This document shows positions 56,549-64,000 of a DNA stretch of 64,000 nucleotides, piece after piece. The stretch covers positions 124,001 through 188,000 of the forward strand of contig JAACJM010000022.1 in NCBI GenBank assembly GCA_013368315.1, given 5' to 3'. This DNA comes from Tetrapyrgos nigripes. Lineage: Eukaryota > Basidiomycota > Agaricomycetes > Agaricales > Campanellaceae. The position numbers and the translations under genes were made by a program. The notes beneath the pieces are model-generated. The model saw only the letters and a program-made list of their open reading frames with translations, did not search any database and was not told the DNA's origin. Within the stretch, counting starts at the first letter, position 1; each line of letters starts with the position of its first letter.

Positions 56549-57048
56549 TCTAGTAAGTCGTCGCGATTTTTTCTTTACTAAACCCTTGAACTCACATCCT
56601 ATCCTCGATGCTTTGGTTCCAAAACTCTGAGTCTAGTCACAATATCCGCACTTCTCGTGGTGTGATATCGGAGGCAGTGGATTCATTTCATAGGTGGCGT
56701 CGACCACTGGCAGCGACATAAGAGTGATTCATCTCATATCCGAGTCGTGTTCATCTGCCATGTTGATCACTCGCGCAATGCCGCAGTCACTTTTGATGAA
56801 AGCAAGATTGATGATTTGTCGTGGTATCAGAGGCAGTGGACGAGCTTCAATGATGGCGTCAACGATAAGCATGGGAGCTATAGTTACGAAGTTTGATTGT
56901 TTTTTCCATTTTGTTCATCTGACTGACACAGGCTGCAACGACATCGAGAGCTGCGAATCAACTCGCTTCTATCAAGTTTCCGTAAAGAATACGAGGCCCT
57001 TTAAGGGAACCGTTCTTACACCTCACCATCAACAGGAGAAACCTGATT

Positions 57049-57210
57049 CATCACCAAAACGTCTTGAGCAGGGCATGACCACAGCCCATAACAGGATGGT
57101 TATATAGCTGTGACAGCAATGCGATAGCGGCCACATAACTATCATGTCATTGTTATGGGCTGTGGTCATGCCCTGCTCACCTTTATATCATTGAGGACGT
57201 TTTGGTGATG
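57049..57210. repeat. Foldback repeat, copy 1
   Basis: Inverted arms: left CATCACCAAAACGTC followed by GCAGGGCATGACC and CAGCCCATAACA; right the inverse TGTTATGGGCTGTGGTCATG ... GACGTTTTGGTGATG. The left arm lacks about 12 bases present in the right. Confidence 0.8.
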
Positions 57211-58028
57211 TTCTTGCCATGCACTAGCGCTGGCCTACATTTCCTTCCTTCCTTGTTGAGAGTGTCAAAAGGAGCAATCAACCCATTATATGTGTCTGAC
57301 CTCTTTCTCTTGATTGACAGTGATACCGGGCGCAAAGTCCCATAGCATCACCAAAACGTCCTCAACAATATAACATTGGACAGGGCATGATCACAGCCTA
57401 TAACAATCCTGTCATTATTATGGGCTGTGGTCATGCTCCGTCCAATGTTATATCATTGAGGATGTTTTGTGACCAGATAATGGCTACATACCCATCCTGT
57501 CATTGTTATGGGCTGTGGTCATGCCCCGCCCAACGTTATATCATTGAGGACGTTTTAGTGATGTAAATTTCCCGCCGCATAAAGGAATGACCGGAAATTT
57601 ATTGCATGCCACTCAAGGGTACAGATTGAAATACTCTGGTAAGCCAAAAATTCACTGTAAATCTCCAGTAAATCCTTTTTCAGGACAGTAGGGGATTTTG
57701 CACCCAATGTCAGCAATTTCAAATTGGGGCTCCATACTATTGCGCATTACAGTAAGAAAACGCCGCGGGTGTTTAAAGGCATCATTTTGGTTCTGTCATG
57801 CAAGAATGCAAGAGTTCCCGCTTCTATCTGAGCATTACCCAGCTTCTGCCTGGGCACAGGAAGTTCAATGTATCAGAGGCAGTTCAACTACAAGACATAG
57901 GACAGTATTAATGTTATTTACTTTCTCTGTATGCAAGGCTTCCGCTTCTGACAGTACCCCTCCAAGATAAAAGTGCTAGCGTCTGCTTCCACTCCCTTGC
58001 ATACCTCACCTTTTAGATACTTGATTCA
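57211..58028. other. Spacer before the second seven-helix gene
   Basis: Holds foldback copy 2 (57346-57563), then sequence without a supported gene. Confidence 0.5.
57346..57563. repeat. Foldback repeat, copy 2 with an extra right arm
   Basis: The left arm CATCACCAAAACGTCC...CATTGGACAGGGCATGA and two successive right arms (ending at about 57472 and 57563) carry the same words as copy 1. The third arm suggests a tandem or nested insertion of the same element. Confidence 0.75.
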
Positions 58029-59475
58029 ATGGCTAGTAATCCGGATTTCGATTACTACGTCCGTACCTCTATAATATCACTGGTAAGTTATCATTCCACT
58101 GCTCAGGGAACAAGAAACTGAAAATTTTTGGTATTGAATCAGGTCAGCGCAGTGTTGTATGGTAATTTGAGTTTCTTCTATCTGCACGTTAAGATGGCCT
58201 CAATTTTATTGCAGGTGCATATGGAGTTCTGTTTACAATCTGCATGTATATCATGCGTTGTAAAAAGGGGACTATCAAAAAAGCCCATCAAATTGCCATA
58301 ATATCTTTGTTTGTGTTCGCAACACTGGGCTTCCTCTTTGGTTGTATTGAGAGTAATATGGCGGCCCGGAAAGACACAGCGGATGCCGGACAATATTCTC
58401 TTGGTTTAATTGAGATATATCAGTAAGTACCCAAATATCATCTCTAGTATGCTGTGTCATTGTTTCCCTTATTGAGCTTGCTTACAGGACTGTTGTCTTT
58501 GGACTGTATACACTGGCAAAGTAATTTCACTTTTTTTCACTTTTCAATCTAGAACTGATTCAGTACCTAAGTGCTGTAGCAGATTTCATTTTGGTAAGTT
58601 GCCCCTTCATAATCTTGTTTTTCATCTGACCTGCATCTGCATCAGATTCAAAGATGCTATAAAATCTGGGGATATAAGAAAAAAGTCATTGTATTCCCCA
58701 CATTCATCTCTGTGGTAAACAACAGTGAGTTAATGATTTATCCTATTTTCATTTAGTATCGACCATACCTGTCAAGGTCTAGCAGTAGTCAGAACAATAT
58801 TCTTCACACTTGATGCCAAAGTATACATAGCGGGCAATCCTGCTGCACTGTCCAGTCATGCCGAGGCGAGTAGGGAGGAACTTGAAGTCAAAATTTTCAA
58901 ATCATTCCTAGTTGTAAATTTCTTTACAAATTTATTTGTTCCACTAATGATGGGTATGTCCAGAAAATTGGTGTAGCTCCTTTTTGCTAACATGTTAATG
59001 TCTCAAGCCGGAAGGATCTGGTGGATTGGACAACAGGTTTCAAAGTCCATTGGAACAAGGGAGAACTTCCTCAGTAGGCGGACTCTCGCAGTATGGTACG
59101 TTATCGCGTTCATTCAATTATTTGACTACTAAACTTCTTCAAATGTGCCTAGTTTGGAGTCTGGAATAATATACCCACTGGCACTCATACCTGCTATGGT
59201 ATTCTATCTGAATAAAGATCTGGTAATCAAATTTCAGGGTAAGATCATTCCAGTGCTCATTCAAGTCGTGGTATGTTCGGTCCTACAATAGACTTTCTCT
59301 ATCTTAAACAGGCTTGTAGGGTATTGCGCCGACTTTCATCATTGTACGAGTCGTCCTCGGAATCAGTATGGAAAGTGTTGAAGATACGATAGCTAGGAGC
59401 AAGGACGCTAATGGCGGACAGTGGACCCTGATGACAATTTTTGAAGACAATGCAAGTACGGGAGCATCGGTGTAA
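58029..59475 (+). pseudogene. Second seven-helix membrane protein gene, A-run frameshift
   Basis: Ten exons: 58029-58082, 58144-58162, 58215-58422, 58488-58520, 58572-58593, 58646-58725, 58777-58953, 59008-59095, 59153-59270, 59320-59475. The product would be about 317 residues and is a relative of the gene at 36078-37650: YGVLFTICMYIMRCKK, ANAVADFILIQRCYKIWG, NNSLAVVRTIFFTLD, AGRIWWIGQQ, CLESGIIYPLAL, GIAPTFIIVRVVLGIS. Exons of 19, 22 and 88 bases correspond exactly between the two genes. In exon 6 a run of seven A (six expected) shifts the frame between GYKKK and VIVFPTF. One base is the only break I found, so a base-calling error is as likely as decay. Exon 5 uses an AAG acceptor. Confidence 0.8.
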
Positions 59476-59586
59476 ACGCGCATATCCATACGAGCTCGAT
59501 CCTGATTCAAAATCTTGACGGATGCAGCACTCACGGTACACAATACGAGAAATGCTGTACTATAAGTCTCTTCTGCTGTTGTAGTG
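59476..59586. other. Short spacer
   Basis: Sequence between the membrane-protein stop and the truncated F-box copy; nothing recognised. Confidence 0.4.
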
Positions 59587-59838
59587 CTATTCATGTTTGT
59601 ATCTATAGACTTCGTAACTATAGCTAAACCTCTGCTCTTGCTGAGAAGCCTCATATTGAGGAACCGTGGCGTGGAGGAATGCTGCACTGTTTGAGTACGA
59701 GTTGGGCGAGTTGGAGACGCCATGACTATAGTGGGAGCTCAGGCTACTACTGTGTATGCTATGTGTGGAGATGGAATTGGTGCGGGAAGGGATAGGAGTT
59801 GAAGATGAGGCCGAGGGAGAGACAGTAGAGGAAGCCAT
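59587..59838 (-). pseudogene. Truncated duplicate of the F-box gene N-terminus
   Basis: From the ATG at 59838 the frame resembles the first 75 residues of the F-box protein: THSIHSSS, SNSAAFLHATVPQYEASQQEQRFSYS against THSIRSTQ, SNGAASLHAALSQYQASQQEQRLSYS. It stops at 59587, with no F-box or later part. Its upstream flank is part of the same duplication. It could be transcribed but would encode only a disordered 83-residue peptide. Confidence 0.8.
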
Positions 59839-61160
59839 GGTTGAAGAGGGCGTCGTGCATTGGTGACGAAACATGGTGTTGAGTTGGAGTACTGCCCAAC
59901 GAAGCAGAAATGACTGGAGTTGTGCACATGTATGCGCAGAAATTGGCGAGGTAAAGGTAGATCTGGTGCATATACGTGTAAAAAGACCAAAGACGGCCAG
60001 AGACAGACAAAAGGTCCACATACCGAGGTCTGTTACACCAGAGGAATCCGTATAGCCCTCCTTCAACCCATCCAGGAGATATCGTCCGAATACTGGAGGT
60101 TGCAGGGTCAGCCAGCACCTTTTCAAGACAACATTTACACACCTCTCAACTTCTGAAACAACTTGACCCTAACCTCTATTAGCACAGGATATAAGCCTTG
60201 ACTGTCGTCCAGTCTCTTGCGGCGGAGTCAGTATGCTAGAAGATGAGACAGAAACGCACCAGAAGGTCGGTCACTACCTGACGATAAATCTTGATGAAAA
60301 CTACTCCTTTCTTTTCAATTTCCTGTTTCTAGGACTCCTATACTCTGGGTAACCGACTGATCGATGTAGCAATCCCACAACCCGCAAGACAGAAAAAGAG
60401 ATAGGGCCTGTAGCTTGTCAGTTCTCTAATCTGGTTGCAAAGGAGCATAAAAGAGGAAGATAAAAGAATAAGATAACGACAGAAACAAGCCCAGTGACTT
60501 GCAGACCATACCCAGCCTGTTGGCGGTGGTGGAAGCAGAACAAACGTTGACTAGTCCATAGCCGAGCGGTCGCAAAGATTGGCAACGTTACGCCACTTGG
60601 ACAGGTTCGTGACTACCTAAAGCTTCTTTCCCGACGCGTCATCCCGGGAACAATATACTCATACCTACGTAGGACGCTTCCCGGACCCCCTGGTGTATCA
60701 GTTTTGGTCCCAGCCCGGGTAATAGGCTCCTCCTCCTCTCTTCAGTTCTCCTCCTTGTGCTTCCTTCTTCGTCTTTTGTGACTTATCGCTTCGCTCCCTC
60801 TTCAATGACTCATTGTTTTTCTGGCCAAAAACCATCACGGGTTGTGTGTATCTTGGCATGGACTTTGTAGGTGGCTGATCTCGAGCTTCTCACTGTGCTG
60901 CACGGTGTTCAGGAGCGTACAGTTCCAGTGTATAACCGCAAGTGTAGACTCTATCCTATAGTGTTCATCTGCCATACTTATGGAGCTTCGACTTCTCTGT
61001 AACATGTTACATGATATCTGTCGGACGCCCTCATTTTCTCGGGATTCCATCCACACCTGCCAATTGAGCTCATCCAACTTGAAGGTGCTGCAGGTTCCCA
61101 ATATACCTTGCAGAACAATGGTTTCTGAGGACTGCAATGCTTTGTAGAGAACAAGTGTGG
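59612..61160. repeat. Segmental duplication, copy B
   Basis: Collinear with 54521-56280: the F-box N-terminus, promoter and further upstream DNA, down to a block near GTTCCCAATATACCTTG...CAATGGTTTCTGAGGACT at about 61095-61155. Copy B is shorter through small deletions. Confidence 0.85.
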
Positions 61161-62091
61161 TAGAAAAGTAAAGGTGATTTGTCAAAGGCGGGGAAGGCAT
61201 GAGTGTTGCCTCCTTGCCGTTGTTGGGTAAGTTGAATGGATCGTTGCAAAGTTGCGTGGACGATTGACGAAGGGTAGCAAAACTGCAGGTGTCGCACAAA
61301 GAGAAGGGCGGGCGGAGGGTAAGGGAGAGAGGAAGGAGAGGTTGTCGTCGTGGTTCGGGTCAAGAAGAAATATCAGATGCAGCGATGACGTATCAGCTGA
61401 GTGTCAGTTGAAACGTCGGTCATTTTGGAGCGCTGAGGTGGCGTGTAAAACTTAGAACCCATGGAAAAATTTGCTACTGCACGTGATCAGCTAGTTGGAC
61501 ATGCAGGGAAGTTGGACAAAATGAACAGCTTCGTCAGTTCTGCACCGTCCTCCACAATTAGGGGCTCATACCATAGCTGAAGACCTCCTGTATATGCTAC
61601 AACAGTTAAATGTATAGTAAAGAGTATATACATTGAGAATTTTTACCAATCCTTGTGCGAAGACTCTCAAAAACCATCTGCAAGTACAACTTGAGCCTCT
61701 GGATGCCATACATTCAGCCATTACAGAAGCAAAAGTCATCTTTTGGGATACCAAGCAAGAGTTTAGTGCTCTGAGCACTGGAAGCCATATGCTGGGCCCA
61801 GAGAGCAAATTGTGCATGGCCATTTGCTCTGACTTCACCTGACGTGGAACAACAAAATTCAAAAAAACCATTCCTCTGTCAAAACTTCTCTCAACGCCTT
61901 CAAACTTCATAAGTCTTCCTTTACTTACCTTAAGTTAATTCCATGAATTATTCAGATTTTTTGAGCCAGTGTCGCATGCACACTATCAGGCTCATTCTGA
62001 CCAGTCTTCGGCAAGGGATGACCACATTGCTTCATCTTCGCAGACATGTAATTGCTCAAAGTATCGAAGTAGTAAATGTACATATGCACGA
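61161..62091. other. Non-coding stretch, nothing recognised
   Basis: A 69-codon plus-strand frame (61633-61842) and its minus-strand counterpart have balanced composition but no motif. I do not call a gene. Confidence 0.45.
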
Positions 62092-62524
62092 TTATACTTG
62101 AACACCACTTGTAGAACTTGTATCTACGTCAGAGGATTGCTCAACCTCAACACAACGACTCTGCTGTGATTCCACCTTGCCTGAATCTGCCCCAGAAAAT
62201 GTATCAACTTGTCCAAGCTGCATTCTGCACTCATCAACATTATAAGCATCAACAATGGTAATGTTAGATATGATAGAGTCATAGTCAAGCACGGACAGGA
62301 GGAAATCTTCCACAGCCTTCTCGAAATGTTCTTTTTCGGCCTGTATTGCAGAGAGTAAGTACCAACAGACATTCCATTCAAATAGAAGCCCAGAAACTCA
62401 CAGAGGTATCGTTCGCATGACCCGAAGTCCCAGCCTCAGTCTCTACAGTATCTCCTTCTGCTCTGCTGCATGTATGGTCTTCCGAGTCCGAGTCTGTGGA
62501 AAGCAAAGGAGGTATGTCTGACAT
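62092..62524 (-). CDS. Small acidic two-exon protein, hypothetical (123 aa)
   Basis: Exon 1 62524-62402 (MSDIPPLLSTDSDSEDH...) joins in phase 0 across a 61-base intron (62401-62341, GTGAGT...ATACAG) to exon 2 62340-62092 (AEKEHFEKAVEDFLLSVLDY, then SNITIVDAYNVDECRMQLG and a Ser/Val/Glu tail). It is strongly acidic with one likely helix. I do not recognise it. The frame extends upstream to an ATG at 62755 that would add a hydrophobic segment (VAFLVFTFLILLLHV), so a membrane-anchored form is an alternative. Confidence 0.45.
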
Positions 62525-64000
62525 ATGAGTGGATAGTACTGCTTGATGTTTGAGCACAGTCTGAGAGTGTGTGGTGAAGGAAGGGTATGGATGTGTTCTT
62601 AATGTAGAGATTCCCTGTGCTACGTATATATGTAAGTCGTCCAAGGGATCTCTCTGGAATTGAACATGGAGAAGAAGTATCAAAAAGGTAAAAACAAGAA
62701 AGGCAACACCGCATTTGGAACATTGCTCCCCTTTCTTCACGGAACAGATCCTCATGGCTTAGGGTCAGGGCCAATAACAAGACAAACTAGATTTGAGTAT
62801 TAGTGCTAACAGTGCTCTATGTAAAGGTGGTCCAACAACTGACCTGTTCAGAGGTTTTGGATACAAGCTTAGAGAGATGGTTATGAACAGAAAGACATAG
62901 GTAGTGATGGAGCAAAGAGGAGAGAATAAGACAAGGGGAAAAAGAGGTAGAGGGCAGATGCGTGAGGCATCCTTCATATTAAAACCTGAATTCCCTCCAT
63001 TCTCCAATGATATGCATGCTAGTGTACTAACGTTAAGGTCCTTCAAAGTAATATGCAGCGTGTTTCAGGGTATAAGAACAAATCTACAGCCTGTTCAAGC
63101 ATCTCTCCATATCCAACAATGCCCCGCCAACACCTCACCAAACCTCCGAATACAGTGGCCAAAAAAATTGTCCACATGTTTGGCACTTTTGGAAAGATTG
63201 CTGATTTAAGAGCTATTGAGCAGAAATCTCAAAACATGGCTGGTGGTAGCAAGAAAGCCTTTAATTAGAGCTACAATAATCTGTCTGTTTTGTCTTATTT
63301 GGCCACATATCTGTGGAGTTATGATTGATTTAAAATTGTATGTCATTTGGACAATTTTTTGAGTTGCCACTTCAAAATCATTATTGCAATAACCTGATGT
63401 GTTATACATGATGTCATGGGTGGAGCTGTACAGTAATGTGATGTATACACCACAATGATGTCATAGCTGCCAGCTGGAGCATACATAGCAACATACAGAT
63501 GCTCTACAGCTTCTATGAAAATCATGGGGTCCCTCATATCAGCCCAGAAAGACAATCTCTACTCTCTCCTCCAAACTGCCCCTCCCTCTATCAAAATTTC
63601 AGCTCAGACTGAAGTATGAAAGCAGAGTGTTGCTTTTATAGGTAGAGAGACATGTTCTGATAAAGGAAACCATTGGATATAGCACTTTAGAAAGTTAATA
63701 CCCAGCTGAAAAATGGCCACCTCTGGATCAACTCCCATATTATTAATGCTTTCCAGGATTTTGTTACTTAAAGATGGTCATATAGTGTTTGCAATCTATC
63801 TTCCCCTTCATCTGGACCATTTTTACTGCTTACTGTTGCCCCATACCCTACCCCATCATGTCATTTTCTCTCTCAAATGTCATCATTTCTGTCACATCTT
63901 GCTGTACCATGAATTTATCTCTCTTTTCTCACACATGCTGGGGCATATTTGCCCCAAAATAATTGGTTTTGGTCTTATCTGAGAAAATAACCCACTTCTA
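62525..64000. other. Right flank, no supported gene
   Basis: Only short frames without motifs on either strand (for example 62904-63268 and 63713-63982 plus, 63206-63555 minus). The sequence is AT-richer than the middle of the window, like the left flank. Confidence 0.5.

Noticed and set aside
59587..60126. An intact 179-aa gene.
   Set aside because: The frame runs through duplicated promoter DNA; only the part after 59838 resembles coding sequence and it is truncated.

Overview
The window looks like about 64 kb of nuclear DNA from a basidiomycete fungus, most likely an Agaricomycete. The genes are cut by many introns of about 45-60 bases, usually GTRNGT...YAG. Some families are ones I associate with mushroom-forming fungi: a DUF6534-type membrane protein, a PRXL2/AhpC-like thioredoxin-fold protein and orphan seven-helix membrane proteins. 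Transposon relics are common. Every gene model was spliced by eye; each model kept a continuous frame across its junctions unless a break is stated. Gene names rest on remembered family motifs, not on searches.

Layout. 1-10.8 kb: gene-poor, dominated by a decayed chromodomain-type Ty3/gypsy element (3157-9582) on the minus strand, with a 5-bp target duplication and a second, inverted solo LTR inside gag. 10.9-12.8 kb: an MFS transporter. 12.8-20.4 kb: non-autonomous repeats, including two elements whose inverted ends carry arrays of short motifs. 20.4-31.2 kb: core cell biology, with histone H4, a large six-CCCH-finger RBR ubiquitin ligase, a Tra2-like SR/RRM protein, a broken secreted-protein gene and the mRNA-export WD40 protein RAE1/Gle2.

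31.7-49.0 kb: a lipid-flavoured neighbourhood. It holds an alpha/beta hydrolase, an AidB-like acyl-CoA dehydrogenase ending in SKL, a seven-helix membrane protein, a cyclopropane-fatty-acid-synthase-like methyltransferase, a delta-9 desaturase fused to cytochrome b5, a 4CL-like acyl-CoA ligase ending in AKL, a PRXL2-like protein with an internal stop, and a DUF6534-type protein. Two of the enzymes carry peroxisomal targeting signals. Together they could activate, desaturate, methylenate or methylate, and oxidise fatty acyl chains; treating them as one pathway is inference.

49.4-54.7 kb: a 1688-aa low-complexity F-box protein. 54.7-64 kb: a segmental duplication of that gene's 5' end and upstream DNA, foldback repeats, a CACTG-ended MITE, a second seven-helix gene with a frameshift, and a small acidic two-exon gene.

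The most striking signal is exon architecture. Five neighbouring genes between 38 and 49 kb need microexons to keep their family motifs: exons of 1 and 7 nt in the methyltransferase, 12 nt in the desaturase, 15 nt in the ligase, 9 and 17 nt in the PRXL2 gene, and 10, 12, 14, 16 and 18 nt in a 21-exon DUF6534 gene. The single-nucleotide exon at 39586 is the most unusual single observation.
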